NCBI GenBank assembly: GCA_018001935.1 | Contig: JAGNHB010000019.1 | Coordinates: forward strand, 19,416-83,415 | Source of the DNA: Acidobacteriota bacterium | GTDB lineage: Bacteria > Acidobacteriota > JAAYUB01 | Length of the DNA stretch: 64,000 nucleotides | Direction: 5' to 3' | Shown here: in pieces, positions 10,491 to 18,651 of the stretch | Layout: the number at the start of each line of letters is the position of its first letter | Position numbering within the stretch: the first letter of the stretch is position 1 | Program-made: the position numbers and the translations under genes | Notes under the pieces: model-generated | What the model was told of the DNA's origin: nothing | Seen by the model: only the letters and a program-made list of their open reading frames with translations | Databases searched by the model: none

Positions 10491-11177
10491 ATGCGGATTG
10501 CCCTCGACGGCCCGTGCGGGGCCGGCAAAAGCACCCTCGGACGGCTCCTGGCCCAGCGCTTGGGTTACGTCTACATCGACACCGGCGCCATGTACCGGGC
10601 CGTGGCCCTGTGCGCCCTGGAGAGCGGGGTCTCCCTGGACGACCCCGCCGCCCTGGAAGCGCTGGCCGGGAACCTCCGGATGGAGTTCAAACCCTGCGGC
10701 GAACGGCAGAAGCTCTTCGTGGAGAAGTGGGACGTGACCGACGCCATCCGGTCGCCCCGGGTTTCCCAGGGCGCCTCCAGGGTGTCGGCGATCCCGGGCG
10801 TGCGCCGGGCCATGGTGAAACTGCAGCGCGAGATGAGTGCCGACACCGACGTCGTCATGGACGGGCGGGACATCGGGACCGTCGTCTTCCCCGACGCCGA
10901 GGTGAAATTCTACCTGGACGCTGCCGTCGAGGAGCGCGCCCAGCGACGGTGGGCCGAGGACCGGGGCCGGGGGCTCGACGCCGATTACGACGAGATCCTC
11001 CGGGAGATCCGGGAGCGTGACCACCGCGACATGCACCGTTCCGACTCCCCCCTCCGCCGGGCGGAGGACGCCGTCCCCATCGACTCCTCGGGTCTCGGGG
11101 TGGAAGACGTCCTCGGCCGGATGCTGGACCACGTTTCCCGGGTGATCGTCGGGAAACGCCGGGCGGGGAAACCCTGA
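10491..11177 (+). CDS. cmk: Cytidylate kinase
   Basis: Phosphorylates CMP and dCMP with ATP in pyrimidine nucleotide recycling. 228 residues. The P-loop is GPCGAGKSTLGRLL near the N-terminus, followed by YIDTGAMYRAVAL, the CMP-binding segment RSPRVSQGASRVSAIPGVR, DGRDIGTVVFPDA, and the lid with RRWAEDRG. It starts one base after the hisC stop and its stop overlaps the ribE ATG in TGATG, which points to one transcript with translational coupling. Confidence 0.96.
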   Translation: MRIALDGPCGAGKSTLGRLLAQRLGYVYIDTGAMYRAVALCALESGVSLDDPAALEALAGNLRMEFKPCGERQKLFVEKWDVTDAIRSPRVSQGASRVSAIPGVRRAMVKLQREMSADTDVVMDGRDIGTVVFPDAEVKFYLDAAVEERAQRRWAEDRGRGLDADYDEILREIRERDHRDMHRSDSPLRRAEDAVPIDSSGLGVEDVLGRMLDHVSRVIVGKRRAGKP

Positions 11178-11830
11178 TGTTCACGGGGATCGTGGAGGCG
11201 GTGGGAACGGTCCGCCGGGCGGGGGCGCACGCGCTGACCCTCGAGGCCCCCACCCTGGTTCCCCGGTTGAACCGGGGCGACAGCGTGGCGGTGAACGGCG
11301 TCTGCCTGACCGCCTCCCGACTCGAGGAGCGGCACTTCGAGGCGGACGTGTCCGCGGAAACCCTGTCCAGGACCAACCTGGGCGCCCTGCGGCCCGGTTC
11401 CCCCGTGAACCTCGAAACCGCCCTCACCCTGGGCAAACCCCTGGGCGGACACCTCCTGACCGGCCACGTGGACTGCACCGGCCGCCTCGCCGAGATCCGG
11501 CGCTCGCCCGAGTCCTGGGTCGTGCACGTCACCTTTCCCCCCGGCTTCGCCCGGTACGTCGTGGACCGGGGGTCCATCGCCGTGGACGGGGTCAGCCTGA
11601 CCGTGGCCGCCGTCGAGGGGGACGGGGTTCGCCTCGCCCTGATCCCCCACACGCTGGGGGAAACCACGCTGTCGGGGACCCGGCCGGGGACCGTGGTGAA
11701 CCTGGAGTTCGACATCCTGGGGAAGTACGTGGCCCGCTGCCTGGACCTCCGGGCCGGGGGAGGTCCGTCGTCGGAGACGGCAGACGACCGGGCGCTGTCT
11801 CTCGACAGCCTTCGGCGGATGGGATTTTAG
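11177..11830 (+). CDS. ribE: Riboflavin synthase, alpha chain
   Basis: Dismutates two molecules of 6,7-dimethyl-8-ribityllumazine to riboflavin. 217 residues made of the two homologous barrels typical of the family: the first begins MFTGIVEAVGTV and carries DSVAVNGVCLT, the second begins about residue 98 with GHLLTGHVDCTG and carries GSIAVDGVSLTVA. The ATG overlaps the cmk stop. No other riboflavin gene is close and, because the gene abuts cmk, there is no room for an FMN riboswitch in front of it. A palindromic repeat begins about 50 bases after the stop. Confidence 0.95.
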   Translation: MFTGIVEAVGTVRRAGAHALTLEAPTLVPRLNRGDSVAVNGVCLTASRLEERHFEADVSAETLSRTNLGALRPGSPVNLETALTLGKPLGGHLLTGHVDCTGRLAEIRRSPESWVVHVTFPPGFARYVVDRGSIAVDGVSLTVAAVEGDGVRLALIPHTLGETTLSGTRPGTVVNLEFDILGKYVARCLDLRAGGGPSSETADDRALSLDSLRRMGF

Positions 11831-11880
11831 CCCGGATGCAAAACCTCTGCCCGGGCCGGGAAGACGGCGGCACAAGGGCC

Positions 11881-12038
11881 CGCGCGCGGAGTCGGAGCCG
11901 CGCGCGGAGTCGGAGCCGCGCGCGTAAGCAAGCGGTCAGCGTAAACCCGGAACGTTCTGACCGCTCCCTGACGGTCGCGGCTCCGACTCGGTCGCGGCTC
12001 CGACTTGGTCGCGGCTCCGACTCGGTCGCGGCTCCGAT
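11881..12038. repeat. Palindromic repeat element, copy 1 (multi-arm)
   Basis: Built as left arms GTCGGAGCCGCGCGC in near-18-base units, a core with AGCGGTCAG (11931-11939) facing CTGACCGCT (11957-11965), and four right arms of 17 bases each with GGTCGCGGCTCCGACT, which are reverse complements of the left arms. The whole can fold as a large hairpin. A second copy lies in the same orientation at 13635-13785, on the other side of the permease gene. The core and first right arm are identical between copies over about 60 bases. It probably supplies no promoter; the permease ribosome site starts just after it. Confidence 0.85.
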
Positions 12039-12062
12039 CCGCCCCTTCAAGGAGAGCACCGC

Positions 12063-13538
12063 GTGAGCCTTTTCCGAAAGAAATCCCTGGAAACTCTCCT
12101 CGAGGAACTCCACGGCGAGAACCGCCTTCGCCGGGTCCTGGGTCCCGTGGGCCTTTCCAGCCTGGGCGTGGGGGCCATCATCGGCGCCGGGATCTTCGCC
12201 CTGACGGGGGTGGCGGCCCACGACAAGGCCGGCCCCGGCCTGGTGCTCTCCTTCGTGGCCGCCGGCCTGGCGTGCGTGTTCTCGGCGCTGTGCTACGCCG
12301 AGTTCGCCTCCATGGTGCCGGTGGCGGGGTCGGCCTACACCTACGCCTACGCCACCATGGGGGAGCTGTTCGCCTGGATCATCGGGTGGGACCTGGTGCT
12401 GGAGTACTCGGTCTCCTCGGCCACGGTGGCCAACAGCTGGTCGTCGCACATCCAGGATTTCCTCCGCAGCCTCGGGTTCCACGTTCACCCCCTGTTCGCG
12501 AGGGCACCCGTCGAATACGACCCCGACCGGGGCTTTTTTTCGACCGGGGCGATCGTGGACCTGCCGGCGATCCTGATCGTGTTCGTCATCACCGTGATCC
12601 TGGTGAAGGGGATCCGGGAGAGCGCCCGCTTCAACATCGTCATGGTGGCCGTCAAGCTGGCGGTGGTTCTCTTCGTGATCCTGGTGGGCGCCTTCTTCGT
12701 CAACCCCGCCAACTGGACCCCGTTCGCGCCTTACGGCTACACGGGGGTGAGCTTCTTCGGGCACACGGTCCTGGGCAGCGCCGGCAGGGACGGCGCCCCC
12801 CTGGGGATCCTGGCCGGGGCCGCGGTGATCTTCTTCGCCTACATCGGCTTCGACTCCGTCTCCACCCACGCCGAGGAGGCGAAGCGGCCGCAGCGGGACG
12901 TCCCCATCGGCATCATCGCCTCGCTTTTGATCTGCACGGTCCTGTACATCGCCGTGGCGGCGGTGCTGACGGGGATGGTCCGCTACGACCAGCTGGACAT
13001 CAAGGCCCCCGTGGCGGACGCCTTCCGCCAGGCGGGGCTGCCCTGGGCCCAGCGCCTCATCGACATCGGCGCCCTGACGGGCCTGACCTCGGTGCTCCTG
13101 GTGATGATGCTCTCCCAGCCGCGGGTGCTCCTGGCCATGGCCCGGGACGGGATGGTCTCGGAGCGCTTCTTTGGGGATGTTCACGAGCGCTTCCGGACCC
13201 CGTGGAAGTCCACCATCCTCACGGGGGCCGGCGTGGCCCTCATGGCCTCCCTCCTGCCGTTGCGGATCCTGGCGGAACTCACCAACATCGGCACGCTGCT
13301 GGCCTTCGTCATGGTGTGCCTGGCGGTGCTCATCATGCGCCGGCGGCGGCCCGACGCGGAGCGGCCGTTCCGCGCCCCGCTCTACCCGCTGACGCCCCTC
13401 CTGGGGATCGTCTTCTGCCTGCTGCTCATGTTCTCCCTGCCCGTGGAGAACTGGTACCGGCTCTTCGCCTGGCTGGCCGTCGGCTTCGCGATTTTCTTCC
13501 TCTACAGCCGCCGCCACAGCAAGCTGAACCGTCCCTGA
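12063..13538 (+). CDS. APC-family amino acid permease
   Basis: Inner-membrane amino-acid transporter of the APC superfamily, cationic-amino-acid-type subgroup. 491 residues with about 12 hydrophobic segments. The first carries the family motif GVGAIIGAGIFALTG, TM6 region has FFAYIGFDSVSTHAEEAKRP, and RVLLAMARDGM marks the loop after TM8. Start is GTG 12063 with AAGGAG 8 bases upstream. Substrate cannot be read from sequence. The gene stands alone, with copies of one palindromic repeat about 25 bases before its start and about 100 bases after its stop. Confidence 0.9.
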   Translation: MSLFRKKSLETLLEELHGENRLRRVLGPVGLSSLGVGAIIGAGIFALTGVAAHDKAGPGLVLSFVAAGLACVFSALCYAEFASMVPVAGSAYTYAYATMGELFAWIIGWDLVLEYSVSSATVANSWSSHIQDFLRSLGFHVHPLFARAPVEYDPDRGFFSTGAIVDLPAILIVFVITVILVKGIRESARFNIVMVAVKLAVVLFVILVGAFFVNPANWTPFAPYGYTGVSFFGHTVLGSAGRDGAPLGILAGAAVIFFAYIGFDSVSTHAEEAKRPQRDVPIGIIASLLICTVLYIAVAAVLTGMVRYDQLDIKAPVADAFRQAGLPWAQRLIDIGALTGLTSVLLVMMLSQPRVLLAMARDGMVSERFFGDVHERFRTPWKSTILTGAGVALMASLLPLRILAELTNIGTLLAFVMVCLAVLIMRRRRPDAERPFRAPLYPLTPLLGIVFCLLLMFSLPVENWYRLFAWLAVGFAIFFLYSRRHSKLNRP

Positions 13539-13559
13539 TCCCGACCCGTGCAAGCCGGA

Positions 13560-13598
13560 AAAGAACCACGAACCCCACGAACCGCACAAACCGGGCGG
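13560..13598. repeat. Short ACCACGAA-type repeat stretch
   Basis: AGAACCACGAACCCCACGAA and following CGCACAAACC match the ACCACGAA/CACACGAA repeat family seen again at 15712, 15937, 33532, 61396 and 61511. It lies between the permease stop and the second palindromic element. Confidence 0.55.
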
Positions 13599-13634
13599 AA
13601 GGCGCGTACGCGGCCGGGCGGAAGCGAGTCCGGG

Positions 13635-13785
13635 CCGCGCGCGCCGTCGGAGCCGCGCGCATCGTCGGAGCCGCGCGCGGAGTCGGAGCCGCGCGCGTAA
13701 GCAAGCGGTCAGCCGCTCGGATAAGCAAGCGGTCAGCGTAAACCCGGAACGTTCTGACCGCTCCCTGACGGTCGCGGCTCCGATG
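13635..13785. repeat. Palindromic repeat element, copy 2 (multi-arm)
   Basis: Same family as 11881-12038 and same orientation, but with different arm numbers: left arms GTCGGAGCCGCGCGC repeated, the TAAGCAAGCGGTCAGC core module present twice (13698 onward and 13722 onward), and only one right arm (GGTCGCGGCTCCGAT). The core through the right arm is identical to copy 1. This variation in arm count is the mark of a tandem-expanding palindromic element rather than a fixed terminator. Confidence 0.85.
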
Positions 13786-13812
13786 CAACCCTGGAAGGCA
13801 CTCGCAACGGCC

Positions 13813-13842
13813 TTGCCGAAAGCAGGGCGATCGCTGTATAGT
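13813..13842 (+). promoter_or_regulatory. Sigma-70-type promoter for the Ntn-hydrolase gene
   Basis: TTGCCG at 13813-13818, an 18-base spacer, and TATAGT at 13837-13842, 34 bases before the ATG at 13877. It starts about 28 bases after the repeat element. Confidence 0.55.
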
Positions 13843-13876
13843 GATGCGTTCCGATCCCTGCCGCGAGGAGTCCTGC

Positions 13877-15127
13877 ATGGAAACCGACCGACCGTTGCAC
13901 CGCTTTTCCCCCCGACACGCCTTTTCGGCGACCCTGGCCGCGGTTTTTCTCTGTGCCCTGGTCGCACCCTGGGCGCCCGCCTGCACCACCGCCGTGATCT
14001 CGGGGGCCGCCACCGCCGACGGTCGGCCGATCCTGTGGAAGAACCGGGACGCCGACGACCTCCACAACGAGCTGTTCTACGGCGCCGACGGCCGCTACGC
14101 CTACGTGGGGGTGGTCAATCACGGGGACGCCGACGGCTTGCAGATCTGGGCCGGGCTCAACGAGAAGGGCTTCGCCGTCATGAACTCCGCCTCCTACAAC
14201 CTCGGGGACAACGAAGACACCAAGGCCGAGGGGATGTTCATGAAACGGGCGCTCCAGTGCTGCGCCACCGTCGAGGACTTCCAGGCCCTGCTGGAGCGGG
14301 GCAACGACGGCCTCCGCGACGTGGCCGCCAACTTCGGGGTCATCGACGCCCGCGGGGGCGCCGCCTTCTTCGAGACCTGCAACGGGACGTACAAGCGCTA
14401 CGATGCCACGGACCCCGCCCAGGCCCCTCGGGGCTTCCTGGTCCGGTCGAATTACAGCCACTCCGGCAAACCCGACAAGGGGACCGGTTTCCTTCGGGAG
14501 GCGCGGGCCCTGCGACTGATCACGGACCTGGCCGACGCGAAGAACCTGACGCCGCGGTCCCTCCTTTCCGACGTCTGTCGTGACGTCGCCAACCCCCACA
14601 TCGGCTCCGACCCCAACACCGAGTCGAAATCCGGCGACCCCGAGTACGCCTACGTGGGGGACAGCATCGCCCGCCAGGACACGTCCAGCGTCTTCGTGGC
14701 GGCCGGGGTGAAAGCGGGGGAGGACCCCGTCCTGGCCACGGCCTGGGTCGTCCTCGGCCTCCCCACCACCGGGGCCGCCGTGCCGGTCTGGGTGGGGGCC
14801 GGCTCCGTGCCGCCCCAGGCGGCGGCCTCCCGGAAGAACGCCCCGCTCAACGAGGCCTTTGCCCGCATCGGCCGGTGGCTCTGCCCCGACCAGCGGGGCG
14901 ACCTGCGTCGCTACATCCGGCGGGACCGCTGGTCCGACCCCGGGGGCGGGGTGCGCGCGCTGCTGTTCCGGGTCGAGGCGGAGTCCTTCCGGAAGGTGGA
15001 GGCACAGTTGGCGGCGTGGCGAAAGGAAACCCCGACGGCCGACGGGATGGCCGGCTTCCAGAACGCCGTGGCCCGGGACACCCTCGCCGCGGTGAACCGC
15101 TTCCTGGCCGGCCTGGACACCCCGTAG
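13877..15127 (+). CDS. Secreted Ntn-hydrolase-like protein (C45 / acyltransferase-like)
   Basis: 416 residues from ATG 13877, chosen because GAGGAG lies 6 bases upstream and an earlier in-frame GTG falls inside the -10 box. A signal peptide (hydrophobic about 17-33) ends in APWAPA, immediately followed by Cys36 in CTTAVISGAATADGRP and WKNRD. An exposed Cys after cleavage followed by a GR-ILWKNRD motif is the arrangement of N-terminal-nucleophile hydrolases such as the C45 acyltransferase/penicillin-V-acylase group. Later segments NEKGFAVMNS, FGVIDARGGAAFFE and RSNYSHSG fit that fold. The natural substrate (an amide or peptide) is unknown. It has its own promoter and stands alone. Confidence 0.75.
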   Translation: METDRPLHRFSPRHAFSATLAAVFLCALVAPWAPACTTAVISGAATADGRPILWKNRDADDLHNELFYGADGRYAYVGVVNHGDADGLQIWAGLNEKGFAVMNSASYNLGDNEDTKAEGMFMKRALQCCATVEDFQALLERGNDGLRDVAANFGVIDARGGAAFFETCNGTYKRYDATDPAQAPRGFLVRSNYSHSGKPDKGTGFLREARALRLITDLADAKNLTPRSLLSDVCRDVANPHIGSDPNTESKSGDPEYAYVGDSIARQDTSSVFVAAGVKAGEDPVLATAWVVLGLPTTGAAVPVWVGAGSVPPQAAASRKNAPLNEAFARIGRWLCPDQRGDLRRYIRRDRWSDPGGGVRALLFRVEAESFRKVEAQLAAWRKETPTADGMAGFQNAVARDTLAAVNRFLAGLDTP

Positions 15128-15152
15128 TGGCGCCGGCTTCAGCCGGCGCGGA
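15127..15152. repeat. Hairpin GCGCCGGCTTCAGCCGGCGC after stop codon
   Basis: A 9-base perfect stem with a 2-base loop begins at the last base of the stop codon. The same frame GTGGCGC-nn-GCTTCAGC-nn-GCGCGGA is found at 63554-63579, also directly after a secreted hydrolase gene, with compensating stem changes. No T-run follows. Confidence 0.6.
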
Positions 15153-15206
15153 CAAGCCAACGCCGGGACCACCCGAAACCTATTTAAACAGGCCGGTTAC
15201 CCTTCG

Positions 15207-15665
15207 ATGAAGCAGAAAGGCCAACAAGACCTGCCATACTTTACCCGGATACTCGCCTTCTCGGGGACCGTTTACGCCCTCCTCGCGCTGCTGCTGGGAC
15301 TGGTTCCTTTCTTCTTCCCCGCCTGGTGCGGGTCCGGAATTGACTACCGGTATGTCTTCGGATGCGACTTGGTCCTGTCCGGCTTGCTGATTCTGGCCTG
15401 CGTCCTGATCCTCGGAATGAAACCGCCCCTGGGGAAAGTCCTGCTGGTGGTTTTTTCTTTGGCCAAGTTGTCTGAGACCGTCCTGCTGGTCCTGCTCGAC
15501 GCCGGGTATGCGGATTTCGAGGGATTCGTGCTGCTCAGTATCGTTCCTCTGTTCCTTCTGGGAGCATGCCTGTTCGACCTCAACCCCTTCCGGCAGGAGC
15601 GGAAGGGACGAAAGGACCCAAACGACCAAAGGGACCCAAAGGACGGCGAGGGGTTGGGAACCTGA
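15207..15665 (+). CDS. Small hypothetical membrane protein
   Basis: 152 residues, four predicted hydrophobic segments (about 13-36, 47-68, 75-96, 104-123), then a highly charged tail rich in Lys, Arg and Asp (ERKGRKDPNDQRDPKDGEG). I recognise no family. The ATG has only a weak ribosome site. The charged tail reads through a low-complexity A/G-rich stretch, so the true 3' part may be repeat-derived. It sits between a secreted hydrolase and a repeat-rich gap. Confidence 0.6.
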   Translation: MKQKGQQDLPYFTRILAFSGTVYALLALLLGLVPFFFPAWCGSGIDYRYVFGCDLVLSGLLILACVLILGMKPPLGKVLLVVFSLAKLSETVLLVLLDAGYADFEGFVLLSIVPLFLLGACLFDLNPFRQERKGRKDPNDQRDPKDGEGLGT

Positions 15666-15711
15666 GCATGGAACGCTTGAACCCTTACAGCCCAGCCCGG
15701 ATAAAGCGGAA

Positions 15712-15760
15712 AAGAACCACGGAATACACGAAATACCCGGAAAAGAACCACGACCCGCGC
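15712..15760. repeat. ACCACGAA-type repeat stretch
   Basis: AAGAACCACGGAATACACG and a second AAGAACCACGACCCGCG make two imperfect direct units. The gap 15666-16047 otherwise holds no gene that I can support. Confidence 0.5.
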
Positions 15761-15936
15761 GGAATGCGCGGGAGCGTTTCAGCCCGGGGAGAGCGGAGCG
15801 ACGCCCCGGGGACCTCGTGCCCGAAAGTCGATTTCCCCCGCCCCGAAGGCGGCGGGAGCCAAAAGAAGCTCACAAATCTTGCTCATTTTTCCAACGACCC
15901 AACTTCGAAGGGATTAAACCGCTAACAGCCTGTTTA

Positions 15937-16012
15937 AGCCACGAACCACACCAACCACGCGAACAGTTGTCAGGGGATTTCTTTTCGTGTGGTTCGTGTG
16001 GTTGGTGGTTTC
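15937..16012. repeat. Inverted pair of ACCACGAA-type repeats
   Basis: Left arm CCACGAACCACACCAACCAC (from 15940) faces right arm TTCGTGTGGTTCGTGTGG and TTGGTGGTTT (15982-16012), leaving an inner loop of about 17-20 bases. It is the only copy here in which both orientations are joined into a palindrome. It ends about 35 bases before the rpmH promoter. Confidence 0.7.
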
Positions 16013-16047
16013 TACTCGATTATCCGGTTCGGGCGTGTTGAATTATC

Positions 16048-16077
16048 TTGACATTCCCGGGGTGCTTCTGGTAAAAG
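16048..16077 (+). promoter_or_regulatory. Sigma-70-type promoter for rpmH operon
   Basis: TTGACA at 16048-16053, 18-base spacer, TAAAAG at 16072-16077, 33 bases before the rpmH ATG. The consensus -35 fits the high expression expected of this operon. Confidence 0.6.
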
Positions 16078-16110
16078 TTCCGCTTTTGAAAACGGTAAGG
16101 AGAGAGAACC

Positions 16111-16248
16111 ATGAAGCGCACTTTTCAACCGAACAATCATAAACGGGCCAAGACCCACGGGTTTCGTTCCCGCATGGCGACCCGGGGCGGTCGCAAGGTG
16201 CTGGCGCGCCGCCGAGCGAAGGGCCGGAAACTGCTGACCACGGTCTGA
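16111..16248 (+). CDS. rpmH: 50S ribosomal protein L34
   Basis: 45 residues, [20 protein letters not shown] then [19 protein letters not shown]: the near-invariant L34 sequence. AAGGAGAGAG precedes the ATG. The stop overlaps the rnpA ATG (TGATG). It opens the conserved rpmH-rnpA-yidD-yidC-mnmE order, which in many bacteria lies near oriC, although no dnaA or origin is visible here. Confidence 0.97.
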   Translation: MKRTFQPNNHKRAKTHGFRSRMATRGGRKVLARRRAKGRKLLTTV

Positions 16249-16616
16249 TGGAAGCGTACGATCCGGACCAGGGTTTCCCTCCGGGGGCCCGGGTCCGGAA
16301 ACACCGCGAATTCGACGAGGTTTACCAGAAGGGAGCGCGCATCGACACTCCCTTTTTTGTTCTCTATCACCGGAAGGGGACCCGACCCTCCCACCGCCTG
16401 GGCATGACCGTCTCGAAACGCATCGGCAAGGCCTGTGTCCGGAACCGGGTCAAGCGGCTGTTCCGGGACATCTTCCGCAAGAACAAGCCCCTCGGGACCG
16501 AGTGCTGGGATATCGTCCTGAATGCGCGCAAGTCGGCGGCGACCGCCACCCGGGCGGAACTGGAGGCCGAGTACCGGCGGGCACTGGCGCGGCTGACGGC
16601 GCCCGGGAAAGCATGA
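16248..16616 (+). CDS. rnpA: Ribonuclease P protein component
   Basis: 122 residues. Protein subunit of RNase P, which helps the catalytic RNA bind the 5' leader of pre-tRNA. Basic protein with the family signature [13 protein letters not shown] (about 64-76) after [15 protein letters not shown]. Its start overlaps the rpmH stop and its stop overlaps the yidD start (ATGA), so translation is coupled. Confidence 0.96.
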   Translation: MEAYDPDQGFPPGARVRKHREFDEVYQKGARIDTPFFVLYHRKGTRPSHRLGMTVSKRIGKACVRNRVKRLFRDIFRKNKPLGTECWDIVLNARKSAATATRAELEAEYRRALARLTAPGKA

Positions 16617-16861
16617 AGCACATCGTCCTTTTCCTCGTCGCCGTCTACCAGAAGTGCATCTCGCCCATCCTCCCCCCGTCCTGCCGGTTTTACCCCACCT
16701 GCTCCGAGTACTTCGCGCAGGCGGTCCGCCGGAAGGGCGTGCTCAGGGGCGGGTGGATGGGCCTCAAGCGGCTGTGCCGGTGCCACCCCTTCCACCCCGG
16801 CGGGTACGACCCCGTCGAGCCCGATCAATCCGTCCTGGAGCCGAAATGGAAAAACGAATGA
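16613..16861 (+). CDS. yidD: Membrane protein insertion efficiency factor YidD
   Basis: 82 residues, with the invariant core [19 protein letters not shown] and [14 protein letters not shown]. YidD is a small membrane-associated protein that aids YidC-dependent insertion. The ATG overlaps the rnpA stop by 4 bases and the C-terminus overlaps the start of yidC by 16 bases. Confidence 0.96.
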   Translation: MKHIVLFLVAVYQKCISPILPPSCRFYPTCSEYFAQAVRRKGVLRGGWMGLKRLCRCHPFHPGGYDPVEPDQSVLEPKWKNE

Positions 16862-18645
16862 TTGGCGCCATCGCCCTGTGCTTTTTGGCCTACATCCTCT
16901 TCATGTACCTCTACCCGCCGCCCAAGGCCGACGAGACGGCGTCCCCGGCCAAGGCGGCCGCCGCCGTGACGCAAGCCGCCGAGCCCGCGCCGGTGGCGGC
17001 GGCCGTGACCGCCCCGTCGACCCCGGAGGCCCAGCCGGCCGCGCCGGGCGCCCCGGCCCCGGCCGCCCCCGCGCCCGCCCCGGCCCCGGCAGGCGCCCCG
17101 GCGGCCCCGGCCGTGCCGGACTCCGTCGCCGCCGCCCGGAAGGTCCAGGTCGCGGACCCCCTCTTCGAGCTGTCCCTCGACAACCGGGGCGGGGTCATCG
17201 AGCACTTCACCCTCAAGCGATACCAGGACGGCGGGAAGAACGTGGACCTGATCCTGGACCCGTCGTTCCAGAAGGAGAAGCTGGCGCCGGCCGAACGCTT
17301 CCTCGGGCTGTCCTTTCCCGAGGGGGCCGTGGAAAACCGGGTGAGCTATGCCCTCAACGCCGACCCCTACACCGTCACCGAGGAGGACAAGCCCCGGCCC
17401 CACCCCGTCACCGGCGCCTCGGAGCCGTGCCGGACGGTGGTCCTGGCCCTGACCCGCTCGGGCGTGACGGCGCGGAAGGAACTCTCCGTCTGGAAAGAGA
17501 GCTACGTCCTGCGGCTGAAGACCTCGGTGACCCGGGGGGCGACGCCGATCCCGCACTACGTCCGACTGGGGCCGGGCCTCACCAACCTCGACCTGATCCC
17601 CTCGGACCCGTCCCAGCTGCCGCCCCACGCCGTCTTCTACCACGGCGACGCGGCCCACCCCGTCATGGGGGAGGCCATCGGCCGCTTCAAGCGGCAGACC
17701 GGGCAGATCTCCTGGGCCGGGGTCCAGAACAAGTACTTCGCCGCCGTCGCCATCCCCGCCGCCCCGTTCGGGGAAGTCCTCCTCGAGAACCGCGTCCTTT
17801 CCTTCAAACAGAAGGAGACCGAGGAAGCCAAGCCCGTCCACCTGGTCACCACCCTGGTGCCCGGGGGCGACACCTTCCTCTTCATGGGGCCCAAGGCGTA
17901 CGACGTCCTGTCGGGCATCCGGAGCGACCTGGCCCAGACCATCGACTACGGGATGTTCTCGTTCATCGTCAAGCCCCTCTACTACGTCATGAAGTACCTC
18001 CAGGCCTCCATCCCCAACATGGGGCTCTGCCTGATCACCCTCACCCTCGTCATCACCCTGGCGCTCTTCCCCCTGCGCTTCCACCAGATGAAGAGCATGA
18101 AGAAGATGCAGGTGATCCAGCCCCAGATGAAGGCCATCCAGGCCAGGTACCGCGGGAAGAAGAGCGCCCAGGACCGGCAGAACATGAACCAGGAGATGAT
18201 GGCGCTTTACAAGGAGGCGGGCGTCAACCCCATGGGCGGGTGCCTGCCCCTGCTGGCCCAGCTCCCCTTCCTGTTCGCCTTCTACAACCTGGTGAGCCAG
18301 TCCATCGAGTTCTGGCGGCAGCCCTTCGTCCTCTGGATCCGTGACCTCTCCATGGCCGACCCCACCTGGATCACCCCGATTCTCATGGGCGCCAGCATGG
18401 TCATCCAGATGAAGCAGACCCCCCAGGCGCCCGGGCAGGACAACCGGACCCAGAAAATGATGATGTACGTCATGCCCGTGATCATGACCTTCATGTTCAT
18501 CTCCCTCTCCAGCGGCCTGGTCATCTACTTCCTGTTCAGCAACATCTTCGCCTGGGGGATGCAGGTGATCGCCGACAAGTTCATGAAGACGCCCAAGGTG
18601 GAGCTGGCCTCCGCCCCGGCGGGCCGGCCGCGGAAGAACCGATAG
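16846..18645 (+). CDS. yidC: Membrane protein insertase YidC
   Basis: 599 residues from ATG 16846 (CTGGAG about 8 bases upstream). TM1 about 5-22, a long Ala/Pro-rich linker about 25-95, the periplasmic beta-fold of Gram-negative YidC about 100-350, then the core with [19 protein letters not shown], the cytoplasmic loop with [16 protein letters not shown], and the conserved [19 protein letters not shown]. Basic tail ends RPRKNR. It inserts inner-membrane proteins alone or with Sec. The expanded Ala/Pro linker is the only unusual feature. mnmE follows after 6 bases. Confidence 0.96.
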   Translation: MEKRMIGAIALCFLAYILFMYLYPPPKADETASPAKAAAAVTQAAEPAPVAAAVTAPSTPEAQPAAPGAPAPAAPAPAPAPAGAPAAPAVPDSVAAARKVQVADPLFELSLDNRGGVIEHFTLKRYQDGGKNVDLILDPSFQKEKLAPAERFLGLSFPEGAVENRVSYALNADPYTVTEEDKPRPHPVTGASEPCRTVVLALTRSGVTARKELSVWKESYVLRLKTSVTRGATPIPHYVRLGPGLTNLDLIPSDPSQLPPHAVFYHGDAAHPVMGEAIGRFKRQTGQISWAGVQNKYFAAVAIPAAPFGEVLLENRVLSFKQKETEEAKPVHLVTTLVPGGDTFLFMGPKAYDVLSGIRSDLAQTIDYGMFSFIVKPLYYVMKYLQASIPNMGLCLITLTLVITLALFPLRFHQMKSMKKMQVIQPQMKAIQARYRGKKSAQDRQNMNQEMMALYKEAGVNPMGGCLPLLAQLPFLFAFYNLVSQSIEFWRQPFVLWIRDLSMADPTWITPILMGASMVIQMKQTPQAPGQDNRTQKMMMYVMPVIMTFMFISLSSGLVIYFLFSNIFAWGMQVIADKFMKTPKVELASAPAGRPRKNR

Positions 18646-18651
18646 CCGTCC

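Noticed and set aside
11100..11177. FMN riboswitch before ribE
   Set aside because: The ribE start overlaps the cmk stop and no RFN-type conserved segments were seen.
11881..12038. Possible CRISPR array
   Set aside because: Units are adjacent or nearly so, with no unique spacers of constant length, and arms are inverted across a core. No cas gene is present.
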